Source: Bacteroidota bacterium (GTDB lineage: Bacteria; Bacteroidota; Bacteroidia; Cytophagales; Cyclobacteriaceae). Taken from it: a DNA stretch of 64,000 bases. The position numbers and the translations under genes are program-made. A model generated the notes under the pieces. That model worked only from the letters and a program-made list of their open reading frames with translations. It was not told the DNA's origin and made no database searches. The stretch is taken from the NCBI GenBank assembly GCA_018267215.1, contig JAFDYX010000013.1:46685-110684 (forward strand). Reading direction: 5' to 3'. Shown piece after piece: positions 1-7,451 of the stretch (position 1 is its first letter; each line of letters opens with the position of its first letter).

Positions 1-372
1 ATTGAGAAGTGGAAAAAAGAAAAAGGTAAAGAGCCCACCTGGGCAGCCTACAAAGATTCGTACATTCAGCACTTGGCACGGCTGGAGCCATTCAGCTACC
101 ATGTCATCCACGGTGGCAATGGCAGCATCGTCAATGCACACGGCAAACGCAACGGCCCCAGCTGGCGCATGGTGGTAAGCCTCGAAAAATCGGGCGTGAG
201 GGCATGGGGAGTTTATCCGGGCGGCCAAAGTGGTAATCCCGGAAGTCCTTATTACAACTCCATGCTGGATGTGTGGACTGCCGACCGCTACCTCAATCTG
301 CATTTCAATACCACCGCACCGCAGATGCAAAATTTTTCTTTTGCTCACCAAACTTTAAAATCTGACAAATGA
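1..372 (+). CDS. Penicillin acylase family protein, C-terminal part (gene runs off the left edge)
   Basis: Frame 1 is open from the first base to the TGA at 370-372, so the gene starts outside the window and only about 123 C-terminal residues are seen. The end carries the pattern usual at the C-terminus of the large subunit of penicillin/cephalosporin acylases: GPSWRMVV followed by GVYPGGQSGNPGSPYY and a DVWTADRY tail. Family members are secreted N-terminal-nucleophile amidohydrolases that cut amide bonds, often acyl-homoserine lactones or beta-lactam side chains; the substrate here cannot be read. The catalytic Ser lies in the missing part. The stop overlaps the next start by four bases (ATGA), so the two genes are probably translated together. 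Confidence 0.85.
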   Translation: MEKWKKEKGKEPTWAAYKDSYIQHLARLEPFSYHVIHGGNGSIVNAHGKRNGPSWRMVVSLEKSGVRAWGVYPGGQSGNPGSPYYNSMLDVWTADRYLNLHFNTTAPQMQNFSFAHQTLKSDK

Positions 373-713
373 AATTGGTCTATCAAATATTAGCAACAGC
401 CATCGTTTGCTTCCTCGTTCAAATATTTTTACCCTGGTGGACGATGGCACTGGTGGCTTTTGCCTTTGGCTACTACTTTAATCTGGGCAGTGGGGCTGCC
501 TTTCTTGCGGGCTTTGTCAGCGTAGGGTTGTTATGGTTTGCCAAAGCTTACTCTACTGACTTAGCTACCCAATCTATCCTTACCGAAAAAGTAAACAGGT
601 TGCTGCCACTCAATGTATTTGTTATGATGGTGATCGTAGGCGGTCTGGTGGGTGGCTTTGCCTCTATGACCGGCACGATTGTGAAAGGCAAGAAACAAGC
701 ACGCTATTACTGA
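369..713 (+). CDS. Small integral membrane protein, unknown function
   Basis: A 114-residue protein that I cannot assign to a named family. Three hydrophobic stretches are visible: residues 3-21, about 24-57 (long enough for one or two passes, with a Gly-rich centre) and 81-102. The C-terminus is short and basic (KGKKQ), presumably cytoplasmic. It overlaps the acylase gene by ATGA, which implies co-translation and perhaps a shared envelope role. No catalytic motif is seen. Confidence 0.75.
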   Translation: MKLVYQILATAIVCFLVQIFLPWWTMALVAFAFGYYFNLGSGAAFLAGFVSVGLLWFAKAYSTDLATQSILTEKVNRLLPLNVFVMMVIVGGLVGGFASMTGTIVKGKKQARYY

Positions 714-797
714 GCCCGGAATAAAAAACAGGAAGAATTTTCTTCTACACACCTTCAAATAAAAAATCAGGCTATATTTGCAGCCTGTTTTAAGCAA

Positions 798-886
798 GGA
801 GAGGTGGGTGAGTGGCTTAAACCAGCAGTTTGCTAAACTGTCGTACATGTCAAAGTGTACCGGGGGTTCAAATCCCCCCCTCTCCG
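798..886 (+). tRNA. tRNA-Ser(GCT)
   Basis: The acceptor stem GGAGAGG (798-804) pairs with CCTCTCC (879-885) and the discriminator is G886. The anticodon loop TTGCTAA gives anticodon GCT, reading AGC and AGU codons. A long variable arm, typical of class II tRNAs, lies between the anticodon arm and the GGTTCAAAT T-loop. CCA is not encoded. First of three tRNA genes on this strand. Confidence 0.95.
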
Positions 887-917
887 CAGTTCGTTCTTTG
901 TTGTTAATTATATTATT

Positions 918-937
918 GCTCAACTGGATAGAGCATC
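918..937 (+). repeat. Copy of the tRNA-Arg D-arm, 77 bp upstream of the real one
   Basis: Twenty bases here are identical to 995-1014, the D-arm of tRNA-Arg. The flanks do not form an acceptor stem or a proper anticodon arm; instead a hairpin ATTGCCC/GGGTAAT follows at about 954-975. It reads as the remnant of a duplicated tRNA gene or of an integration or excision event. Confidence 0.7.
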
Positions 938-985
938 CTGCTATGGCGGGAAAATTGCCCGAAAAAATGGGTAATTATCTTGAAA

Positions 986-1059
986 GGTCCGGTAGCTCAA
1001 CTGGATAGAGCATCAGCCTTCTAAGCTGACGGTTCGGGGTTCGAGTCCCTGCCGGATCA
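986..1059 (+). tRNA. tRNA-Arg(TCT)
   Basis: Acceptor GGTCCGG (986-992) pairs with CCGGATC (1052-1058) with one G-T wobble; discriminator A1059. The anticodon stem TCAGC/GCTGA encloses CTTCTAA, giving anticodon TCT for AGA/AGG codons. The T-loop GGTTCGAGT is canonical. CCA is not encoded. Confidence 0.95.
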
Positions 1060-1101
1060 CAATAATAGCTTACTATTCCAAACTTTAGGTTTGGATTTTT
1101 T

Positions 1102-1177
1102 CGGGGTATAGCCCGAAACAAGTTCGGGATAAACTCCGCCCGGTATTTGTAGTAAACATATTGGAGTATAATTTATT
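1102..1177 (+). repeat. Tandem repeat unit 1: truncated tRNA-Pro 5' end plus palindrome
   Basis: A 76-bp unit beginning CGGGGTATAG, which resembles the first ten bases of tRNA-Pro. It continues with the perfect hairpin CCCGAA-ACAAG-TTCGGG and then ACTCC...GGAGT, a second inverted pair. It is almost identical to the next unit (one substitution, one inserted T). Confidence 0.85.
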
Positions 1178-1254
1178 CGGGGTGTAGTCCCGAAACAAGT
1201 TCGGGATAAACTCCGCCCGGTATTTGTAGTAAACATATTGGAGTATAATTTATT
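1178..1254 (+). repeat. Tandem repeat unit 2: truncated tRNA-Pro 5' end plus palindrome
   Basis: A 77-bp unit beginning CGGGGTGTAG, identical to the first ten bases of the intact tRNA-Pro that starts directly after it at 1255. It carries the same CCCGAA/TTCGGG hairpin and the same CCCGGTAT segment that occurs in the tRNA-Pro D-loop. The unit therefore looks like a tRNA-Pro 5' half with a palindromic insertion. Confidence 0.85.
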
Positions 1255-1328
1255 CGGGGTGTAGCGTAGCCCGGTATCGCGCTTGGTTTGGGACCAAGAG
1301 ATCGTCAGTTCGAATCTGGCCACCCCGA
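1255..1328 (+). tRNA. tRNA-Pro(TGG)
   Basis: Acceptor CGGGGTG (1255-1261) pairs with CACCCCG (1321-1327), discriminator A1328. The anticodon stem CTTGG/CCAAG encloses TTTGGGA, giving anticodon TGG. GTTCGAATC forms the T-loop. Two broken tandem copies of its 5' end lie immediately upstream. CCA is not encoded. Confidence 0.95.
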
Positions 1329-1351
1329 CTCTGATACAATCAGGTGTCATT

Positions 1352-1390
1352 AAAAGCATGCAAAGTTATCTGACTTGCATGCTTTTTTTA
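1352..1390 (+). terminator. Rho-independent terminator after the tRNA cluster
   Basis: The stem AAAAGCATGCAA (1352-1363) pairs perfectly with TTGCATGCTTTT (1375-1386), and the T-run continues behind it. It closes the tRNA-Pro transcript and perhaps the whole tRNA cluster. Confidence 0.8.
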
Positions 1391-1782
1391 TTTATGCGTT
1401 TACATACCATCAGTATTTGATACTGATCTCAAAAAGATATGTCAGGTTGTTAGTTAGAATTACATTCAGCGGTAATTGTTAAAAAATTCCTAAGAGATGA
1501 GAGTTACTCTTGTGGGCAGCAAGTAGTTATACTAAGTACACTGATTGATCGTACAAACAAAGTATCAAAATAAAACTTGCTTTTGTATTTTTGAACGTTG
1601 GGCTCTACACTTTGTGGCCGCAGCAAAAAAATATGTTCCGCAATAATCTTTTTACAAGCAATGAAAAAAATTGTTCAGCCTGATGTGCTGTGGTTATTGC
1701 AGGCAGTGTTGCCCTGCCAAGTTTTGTGCGGGTATATGAGAAAAGTGAAATCAATCAAATAACAATTTCATTCTAAAAAAAT
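1391..1782. other. Intergenic stretch of 392 bp with no recognised gene
   Basis: AT-rich DNA between the tRNA terminator and doxX. No open frame with credible protein character was found on either strand. A TATTTTTG box near 1587-1594 resembles a Bacteroidota -7 element, but it is about 190 bp from the gene and has no proper TTG partner, so it is not called as a promoter. Confidence 0.6.
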
Positions 1783-2199
1783 ATGAACAGGATGCTAAAA
1801 AAAATAAATCAGACAGAACAGACTGCATTGGCTCAATATGGTTATTTAATTATCCGGGTTTGCTTTGGCCTGATGCTGGCAACGCATGGCTGGAGTAAGG
1901 TTTCACATTTCAATGAATATGCTGCGCAGTTTGCTAACCCCTTTGGGCTGGGAGAACGCACCTCCCTTATCCTGACCATCTTTGCAGAATTTGTCTGTGC
2001 GATATTAATTGCGTTAGGCTTCTTCACCCGGCTTGCTTCCATTCCTGTAGTGATCAACTTCTTAACGATTTTCTTTATCATCCACGGAAGTGATCCGTTT
2101 GGCGACAAAGAGTTGGCAGCCGCATATCTCGCCTTATCAATTGGTACTTTATTGATTGGATCGGGCAAAATATCTATTGATAGAAAATTGGGATATTAA
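1783..2199 (+). CDS. DoxX family membrane protein
   Basis: A 138-residue protein with four hydrophobic segments. The opening of the core, LIIRVCFGLMLATHGWSKV, is the signature of DoxX-like proteins, including the conserved His-Gly after TM1. The family sits in the inner membrane and is linked to quinone-dependent redox or oxidative-stress functions; the exact reaction is unknown for most members. The start is the ATG at 1783 after an A-rich stretch without a Shine-Dalgarno site. It appears to be a single gene: a long gap precedes it and a weak terminator follows. Confidence 0.85.
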   Translation: MNRMLKKINQTEQTALAQYGYLIIRVCFGLMLATHGWSKVSHFNEYAAQFANPFGLGERTSLILTIFAEFVCAILIALGFFTRLASIPVVINFLTIFFIIHGSDPFGDKELAAAYLALSIGTLLIGSGKISIDRKLGY

Positions 2200-2232
2200 A
2201 AAAACGAGCGTCACAGGTACGCTATTGTTTTT
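2200..2232 (+). terminator. Possible terminator after doxX
   Basis: A short stem AGCGT/ACGCT, extended by flanking AAAAC/TTGTTTT pairing, is followed by a T-rich run. The stem is weak, so this is tentative. Confidence 0.45.
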
Positions 2233-2405
2233 AATTCATTGCGTATTTTAATCTTTTCTGTTTCTAAGCCCAACCGATAAGCTCAAAGATCTAATGGTTT
2301 TATCTCAGTTTGGAAACAGTTTAATTTCTGATGATGAGATAAGAAAATAATAATTCTTCGGTTTGATAGCGAAAAATCTAGTCGTGATTTTAGCGAGCAG
2401 CTGCT

Positions 2406-2413
2406 TATCTTTG
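2406..2413 (+). promoter_or_regulatory. TATCTTTG -7 box directly before the 2418 gene
   Basis: A perfect match to the Bacteroidota TAnnTTTG box ends only four bases before the ATG at 2418. Transcription from it would give a leaderless or nearly leaderless mRNA. No clear TTG element is seen at -33, so confidence is moderate. Confidence 0.45.
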
Positions 2414-2417
2414 CCCA

Positions 2418-2657
2418 ATGCGCATTGTTGGCGAAATACCCCACCCCGAAATAAAAATCACCATCTTCAGTTGGAATAACCGTTACCTGATTAAGCTGGA
2501 AGCCGGCTGGCTGGAGCAAACTTTTAAGCTGCAAGAGTACGATGTTGCTTCGGATGAAGAAGTAAAAAAAATTGTAAGCAACGAGTTCATCCAACAAGCC
2601 ATTGTCAGGTTTAATGACATGGCCATCAGCCTGCGCGATTCGCTTCAAAATACCTGA
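2418..2657 (+). CDS. Small conserved-looking soluble protein, unknown function
   Basis: A 79-residue protein I do not recognise by family. The N-terminal half looks like alternating beta strands (EIKITIFSWNNRYLIKLE), the C-terminal half like an amphipathic helix ending in RFNDMAISLRDSL. There is no signal peptide or membrane segment. A longer antisense frame covers the same DNA (2283-2693), but this strand is preferred because the box at 2406-2413 sits immediately upstream and the protein has ordinary soluble composition. It precedes the acyltransferase gene by about 70 bp on the same strand. Confidence 0.65.
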   Translation: MRIVGEIPHPEIKITIFSWNNRYLIKLEAGWLEQTFKLQEYDVASDEEVKKIVSNEFIQQAIVRFNDMAISLRDSLQNT

Positions 2658-2729
2658 CGCCACTCTTAAATTGATCGTTACCAAATCCGGCAATTCGTGT
2701 TAACTTGCGCTACTGTCAGACTATAGTTG

Positions 2730-4418
2730 ATGGAAATTTTAGAAGAAAAAAAGAACAAGAACAAAAAGTATAAGCCGATTCTGGAGGGCATTCCCGAGTG
2801 GCCGGTTTATCAACTGAGTAAAAACCGCAAGGAGTTTCTCGAAGAAGTAACGCGCAAATCTATTGAGCGCATCCGCGAACTGCGGCCATCCAATAAACAA
2901 TTGCTGGACGACCTGCAAGCCACCGCCTACCGCGAACAGAACCGCATTAAAAGAAATCGTTGGCGCGTTGACCCGAAGGATGATGCCGCCTTTTGGTCGC
3001 AAGTGAAAACTGAGCTGGTGGAGCTCAGCACCAAAAACCCGGATGAGATTACCGGCCTCATTGACCAACTGCTTGAAAAAATCGTGCATCGTTATGCCTC
3101 TGAGATAGCCGGAAATTTCAAACCTACCAGCTACCGGCTTGCCCGCGAGGTGGTGAAATTCTGGTTCGTCCGCTTGCTCAATGGTGCCCGTGTAAAAAAA
3201 TTTGGTGCATTCTTTCGCAGCCGCTATACCCTGCGCGATAAAATACATATTGTAGGGAAAGTGAAGTTGCTGCGCAAGCTGGCAAAAAAAGGAACCGTTG
3301 TGATGGTGCCCACTCATTTCAGTAATCTGGATTCAATTTTGATAGGCTGGGTAATCCATTCTTTGGGGCTGCCGGCTTTTATCTACGGTGCGGGGCTTAA
3401 TCTGTTCAACATCAAAATTTTTGCCTACTTCATGAACAGTTTGGGTGCATATAAAGTGGACAGGAGGAAGAAAAATTTACCTTATCTGGAGACCTTGAAG
3501 ATGTACTCCAATCTGGCTATCCAAAAAGGAGCACACAGTTTGTTTTTTCCGGGAGGCACGCGGTCGCGCTCCGGCATGATCGAAAAACAATTAAAGCTGG
3601 GATTGCTGAGTACGGCTATTGAAGCGCAACGTTCTGCCTATAATACCGAAGGCGAACAACGGAAAATATTTGTTGTGCCCGTTACGCTCAACTATAATTT
3701 TGTGTTAGAAGCGCCCGAGTTGATTGAAGAGTACCTCAGCGTAAAAGGTCAGGATCGCTATTTTCCTGAAAACGATAAGTATGGTAGCTTTCAGTTGATC
3801 CGTTTCCTGATGAAGTTTTTCGGCAACCGGTCAACTATTTCAGTATCCATCGGCCCCATGCTGGATGTGATGGGCAATTATGTAGATGAGGAAGGCAACA
3901 GCCTCGACACACACGGCAGGGTTATCAATACCAAAGATTATTTCATCAGCAGCGGAGAGTTGACTGTGGATCGCCAGCGCGAAGACGAATATACACGCAT
4001 GCTCAGCAAACGCATCGTGGAGGTATATCATCAAATCAATCGTGTCTTTGCCAGTCATTTGGTTTCGTTCATCGCCTTTGAGATGTGGCAGAAAAAATTT
4101 CACCAGCTTGATTTATTCAACCTGCTGCGCCTGCCCGAAGAGGAGCTGGAATTAGATTATCAGGAATTCAGGGCGACTTTCAAGCGTGTTAGAAAACAAA
4201 TTTACCTGATGAAAGAGCAAGGTAAAATCAATTATGCTTCTCACGTAAAAGGAAAAGCTGATATGGTAATTATGCGCGGTATTGACAATGTGGGTGTGTT
4301 TCACTTGAACAGGCCACTGCTAAAAAACAAGCAAGGCAACATTGTCACCAAAGATTTGTCGCTGCTCTACTATTATCATAACCGGCTAATGGGCTATGGC
4401 CTGGAGCAGTTTATCTGA
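2730..4418 (+). CDS. 1-acyl-glycerol-3-phosphate / glycerol-3-phosphate O-acyltransferase family protein
   Basis: A 562-residue membrane-associated acyltransferase of the PlsB/PlsC superfamily, expected to transfer an acyl chain to glycerol-3-phosphate or lyso-phosphatidate in phospholipid synthesis. The catalytic HX4D motif is HFSNLD at residues 196-201, and the substrate-binding block FPGGTRSRSG is at about 273-282. Long N- and C-terminal extensions (about 170 and 200 residues) make it closer to PlsB-type than to the roughly 250-residue PlsC enzymes. The ATG at 2730 is chosen over the adjoining TTG at 2727. The gene for the G3P-producing enzyme GpsA follows after 15 bp, which supports the glycerolipid role and a common operon. 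Confidence 0.85.
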   Translation: MEILEEKKNKNKKYKPILEGIPEWPVYQLSKNRKEFLEEVTRKSIERIRELRPSNKQLLDDLQATAYREQNRIKRNRWRVDPKDDAAFWSQVKTELVELSTKNPDEITGLIDQLLEKIVHRYASEIAGNFKPTSYRLAREVVKFWFVRLLNGARVKKFGAFFRSRYTLRDKIHIVGKVKLLRKLAKKGTVVMVPTHFSNLDSILIGWVIHSLGLPAFIYGAGLNLFNIKIFAYFMNSLGAYKVDRRKKNLPYLETLKMYSNLAIQKGAHSLFFPGGTRSRSGMIEKQLKLGLLSTAIEAQRSAYNTEGEQRKIFVVPVTLNYNFVLEAPELIEEYLSVKGQDRYFPENDKYGSFQLIRFLMKFFGNRSTISVSIGPMLDVMGNYVDEEGNSLDTHGRVINTKDYFISSGELTVDRQREDEYTRMLSKRIVEVYHQINRVFASHLVSFIAFEMWQKKFHQLDLFNLLRLPEEELELDYQEFRATFKRVRKQIYLMKEQGKINYASHVKGKADMVIMRGIDNVGVFHLNRPLLKNKQGNIVTKDLSLLYYYHNRLMGYGLEQFI

Positions 4419-4433
4419 CCTTCTTTAAAGCAC

Positions 4434-5504
4434 ATGCCCTCAGAAAGTAACATTTCTCATCTCAGCAATGAAAAACCTGTCGGGGTGATCGGTGCCGGAA
4501 GTTTTGGCACGGTTATCTCCAATATGTTGGCGCGCAACCGAAAGGTGCTGCTTTACGCCCGCCATGCGGCTGACGTCAAGCGGATAAACGAAGAACGAAA
4601 AAACCGGGGTTATACCATTCATAAAAATATACAGGCCATCAACGATCTCCGTGTCCTGGCTAATTCTTGCGATGTTATTTTCCCGATCGTACCTTCTTCA
4701 AACTTCAGGCAGATGATGAGGCAGTTGTCGCCCCATCTGCATCCTTACCACATGCTGATTCACGGCACCAAAGGTTTTGACATTACCCTGCCACCGGGCG
4801 AGACGATCGAGTCTATTAAAAAGCTGGATCGCACGATGGTAAAAACAATGAGCGAGGTGATACAGGAAGAAAGCGTTGCTGTGCGCATCGGCTGTCTGGC
4901 CGGTCCTAACCTGAGCAAGGAACTGGCCATGCGCCAACCGGCAGCTACGGTGGTAGCCAGCCATTTTCAGGAAGTCATACAAACAGGAAAAAAATTATTG
5001 AAAAGCGACCGCTTTCAGGTGTATGAAAACAGTGACATCGTAGGTGTAGAGATTGCCGGTGTGCTAAAAAATATCATTGCCATTGCATCGGGTGCGCTCA
5101 GCGGCCTAGGTTTTGGCGACAATGCCAAAGGCCTGTTGATCAGCCGCGGGGCAGTAGAGATGGTTTATCTGGGCAGAGCTTTGGGAGGAGATTTAAAAGC
5201 ATTTTTGGGTGTGGCCGGTATTGGCGATTTGGTAACTACCTGCAACAGCCCGATGAGCCGCAATTTTACGGTGGGCTCGCGATTGGCCAAAGGCGAAAAA
5301 CTGGCAGATATTGTAGCCGATATGAAAGAAGTAGCCGAAGGTATTAACACCGTTCGTATTGCCAAAAAGTGTGCGGATCACTACAAAGTACGTGCGCTCA
5401 TTACAGATCGTCTTTATAAAGTTCTCTTTGAAGGCTTGACAGTGGAAGAAGCGCTTGATTTTTTAATGCGCTATCCGCTGAACATGGATATTGACTTTAT
5501 TTGA
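4434..5504 (+). CDS. gpsA: NAD(P)-dependent glycerol-3-phosphate dehydrogenase
   Basis: Converts dihydroxyacetone phosphate to sn-glycerol-3-phosphate, the backbone for phospholipids, in the cytosol. The Rossmann motif GAGSFG is at residues 20-25. The middle carries GPNLSKELA and the GVLKNIIAIASG block that contains the catalytic Lys, and the C-terminal domain has GIGDLVTTC. At 356 residues it is slightly longer than the usual 330-340, owing to a 15-residue N-terminal extension. It lies 15 bp behind the acyltransferase gene. Its last 8 bases overlap the 3' end of the convergent HIT gene, leaving no room for a terminator between them. Confidence 0.95.
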   Translation: MPSESNISHLSNEKPVGVIGAGSFGTVISNMLARNRKVLLYARHAADVKRINEERKNRGYTIHKNIQAINDLRVLANSCDVIFPIVPSSNFRQMMRQLSPHLHPYHMLIHGTKGFDITLPPGETIESIKKLDRTMVKTMSEVIQEESVAVRIGCLAGPNLSKELAMRQPAATVVASHFQEVIQTGKKLLKSDRFQVYENSDIVGVEIAGVLKNIIAIASGALSGLGFGDNAKGLLISRGAVEMVYLGRALGGDLKAFLGVAGIGDLVTTCNSPMSRNFTVGSRLAKGEKLADIVADMKEVAEGINTVRIAKKCADHYKVRALITDRLYKVLFEGLTVEEALDFLMRYPLNMDIDFI

Positions 5505-5892
5505 TGGCTGCCTGCAGGTGGTGCGTCATTTCCAAAAATTCTTCCTTCGACAATTTTAATTTTGGGTTCGCAAAATTTATATCAGTCATGGAGTTCATGG
5601 GCACGAGATGGAGATGCACGTGCGGCACTTCAAAACCGATTACGGCCACTCCTACCCGCTTGCAGTGGGTTACTTTTTTTATAGCCAATGCCACCCGTTT
5701 GGAAAAAACCATCATGGCCGCTAGTACATCTTCTTCTAAATCAAAAAAATAATCTATCTCTTTTTTAGAAACAATCAGTGTATGGCCTTTGGCCAGCGGG
5801 TTAATGTCTAAAAATGCAATGAAGCTATCATCTTCTGCTACAATGTAGCCGGGTATTTCGCGGTTGATTATTTTGGTAAAAACAGAAGCCAT
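5497..5892 (-). CDS. HIT family nucleotide hydrolase (HINT-like)
   Basis: About 131 residues. The histidine triad HVHLHLVPM lies near the C-terminus, as in HINT purine-nucleoside phosphoramidases, which hydrolyse AMP-lysine type substrates. The start is taken as the ATG at 5890-5892 (MASVFTKI), because the family begins here and an upstream in-frame ATG would overlap greA. This leaves 13 bp after the greA stop, consistent with a greA-HIT operon. The 3' end overlaps gpsA on the opposite strand. Confidence 0.9.
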   Translation of the reverse strand: MASVFTKIINREIPGYIVAEDDSFIAFLDINPLAKGHTLIVSKKEIDYFFDLEEDVLAAMMVFSKRVALAIKKVTHCKRVGVAVIGFEVPHVHLHLVPMNSMTDINFANPKLKLSKEEFLEMTHHLQAAIK

Positions 5893-5905
5893 TGTGAGGC
5901 AATTA

Positions 5906-6379
5906 TTATCCGATATTGACAACCTCAAACTCCATTTCTCCGGCTGGTGTTTTCACTTTTGCCAAATCGCCTTTCTTCTTTCCCAAAAGTCCTTTGCCTA
6001 TGGGTGATTGGGTTGATATCTTCCCGGATTTCAAATCAGCTTCTTCTTCGCTGACGAGCATATAGGTTACAGAAGCCCCGTTCTTTTTATTTTTTATAGT
6101 GACTTTGGATAGAATAGATACTGTTGATGTATCAATCTTTGATTCATCAATCAACCGGGCATTACTTACTAAATCTTCCAACTTGGCAATCTTAGCTTCC
6201 AAATGGCCTTGCGCGTCTTTGGCTGCATCATATTCAGCATTCTCGCTCAAGTCCCCTTTATCTCTTGCTTCAGCTATTTGTTTGGCAATATCTGCCCGGC
6301 CTTTTGTTTTAAGGTGGCTCAACTCCAGCGTGATTTTTTCTAACCCCTCTTTTGTATAATAAGAAATTTTTTTACTCAT
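5906..6379 (-). CDS. greA: Transcription elongation factor GreA
   Basis: A 157-residue protein of normal GreA length. The N-terminal half is a coiled coil with the conserved block AEARDKGDLSENAEYDAAKD, whose acidic tip reaches into the RNA polymerase secondary channel to trigger cleavage of backtracked RNA. The C-terminal FKBP-like domain includes SPIGKGLLGKKKGD. The ATG lies at 6377-6379. A strong hairpin and a TACCTTTG box lie upstream on this strand, and the HIT gene follows within 13 bp. Confidence 0.95.
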   Translation of the reverse strand: MSKKISYYTKEGLEKITLELSHLKTKGRADIAKQIAEARDKGDLSENAEYDAAKDAQGHLEAKIAKLEDLVSNARLIDESKIDTSTVSILSKVTIKNKKNGASVTYMLVSEEEADLKSGKISTQSPIGKGLLGKKKGDLAKVKTPAGEMEFEVVNIG

Positions 6380-6420
6380 AGCTCACATCTTTACATAAAA
6401 ATTTTCGATCCTGTAAAAAA

Positions 6421-6453
6421 TAAAAACAACGGCTCCTGCATGAGGAGCCGTTG
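6421..6453 (-). terminator. Strong hairpin between the pentapeptide gene and greA
   Basis: The stem CAACGGCTCCT (6427-6437) pairs perfectly over 11 bp with AGGAGCCGTTG (6443-6453). On the minus strand it is followed by a T-rich run, so it can end the pentapeptide-gene transcript. Confidence 0.8.
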
Positions 6454-6460
6454 CACTTTG

Positions 6461-6468
6461 CAAAGGTA
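6461..6468 (-). promoter_or_regulatory. TACCTTTG -7 box upstream of the greA leader hairpin
   Basis: Read on the minus strand this is a perfect TAnnTTTG box. Transcription would start close to 6455, just ahead of the hairpin at 6427-6453, placing that hairpin in the greA leader. No TTG element was confirmed. Confidence 0.4.
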
Positions 6469-6494
6469 ATTTTAAAAATTTAGTTAACCAAACA

Positions 6495-7340
6495 TTAGCT
6501 GCCCACCAACTCTGGAATTGCAACTTTTACCTCTTGCAATAGCGAGTCATCAAATTTTGCCAAGTATAATGTTTTTGCCTTTGCCAGTTGCTCAACTGTT
6601 AATCCTTTCGCTCCGCGCAGGTCAGCTTTATACAAACTGGCATTTTCAAAATCGGCACCCATCAAATAACAGTTTTGTAAGTTGGCTTCCATTAAATACG
6701 CATTTCTAAAATTTGCTTTGATAAGAAAAGTGTTTTCAAAATTTGCTTTGATCAAGAAGGCATCGTTAAAGTTCGCTCCACTGGCATAGGCTCCTTTTAG
6801 GTTTGCCTGGTTCAGATTAGAGTTTTCAAAATTCGTTTGGTTGAGTCGGGTATTTTCAAGATTTATTTCGATCAAGGAAGAATTGGAAACATTGGCCGAG
6901 TTAAGATTGGATGAATGTAGGTTGACATGGCTCAGGTTGGTGCGCACCAAGTGGCAGTTTACCAAATTGATTTCATGAATTTTATGGCGATTGAGGCGTT
7001 TGATGTTACCCACCGTACGGAAGGCAGCCTCTTCAGATTCCCATAAACGAAAATCGTCTATTTCATCTTTGTAGGTGCGGATGCGTTGGCGAACTTCTCC
7101 GTTCTGGTTGAGCCAAAAAATTAATATACCGATCACGGCTATGTCGAAGATCATGCCATGAGCTTGCGACATAATCTGTCCGAAAAAGCCATGGAAGTCT
7201 TCGAAGTAATAGGGCAAACTCAGCCCGAGCACTACAATTGAAACACCAAGCAATACTAACGAACTTGTAAGGAGTGGTTTTTCTACAATCTCGTCAAATT
7301 TATCTTTGAGCCGTTGCTGTATTGTTTTTTTGTCTTTCAC
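6495..7340 (-). CDS. Membrane-anchored pentapeptide-repeat protein
   Basis: A 281-residue protein. Two hydrophobic segments (about 22-44 and 50-75) anchor the N-terminus. From about residue 125 to 250 there are tandem five-residue repeats of A(N/D)LxN type, such as NFENSNLNQANLKG and KANFRNAYLMEANLQN, which fold into a right-handed quadrilateral beta helix. Such helices act as protein-binding or DNA-mimicking surfaces; no specific role can be given. The start is a GTG at 7340. It is separated from mgtE by about 110 bp and ends in the strong hairpin before greA. Confidence 0.9.
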   Translation of the reverse strand: MKDKKTIQQRLKDKFDEIVEKPLLTSSLVLLGVSIVVLGLSLPYYFEDFHGFFGQIMSQAHGMIFDIAVIGILIFWLNQNGEVRQRIRTYKDEIDDFRLWESEEAAFRTVGNIKRLNRHKIHEINLVNCHLVRTNLSHVNLHSSNLNSANVSNSSLIEINLENTRLNQTNFENSNLNQANLKGAYASGANFNDAFLIKANFENTFLIKANFRNAYLMEANLQNCYLMGADFENASLYKADLRGAKGLTVEQLAKAKTLYLAKFDDSLLQEVKVAIPELVGS

Positions 7341-7451
7341 AATCTGGTTGATTCATTGTCTAAGATACAATTTCCGGCACAAATGTAGAAACTGATTTTA
7401 TCCGGTCTCCGGTCACTCTCATGATAGATATTACATCTGTTGGATCAATTT

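Noticed and set aside
561-923. A 120-residue minus-strand frame over the membrane protein and tRNA-Ser
   Set aside because: It runs through the tRNA gene and antisense to a coding frame; its start region is the tRNA complement.
918-985. A further tRNA gene upstream of tRNA-Arg
   Set aside because: Only the D-arm is present; no acceptor stem pairs and no proper anticodon loop forms.
1102-1254. CRISPR-like array
   Set aside because: There are only two units and they are identical over their full length, so there are no spacers.
1057-1359. A 100-residue frame on the minus strand across the tRNA-Pro repeats
   Set aside because: It is made by the tandem repeats and the tRNA itself, has repeated segments and no protein character.
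2283-2693. A 136-residue minus-strand frame opposite the 2418 gene
   Set aside because: It is longer but has no promoter box or family resemblance; the plus-strand frame has a -7 box directly upstream.
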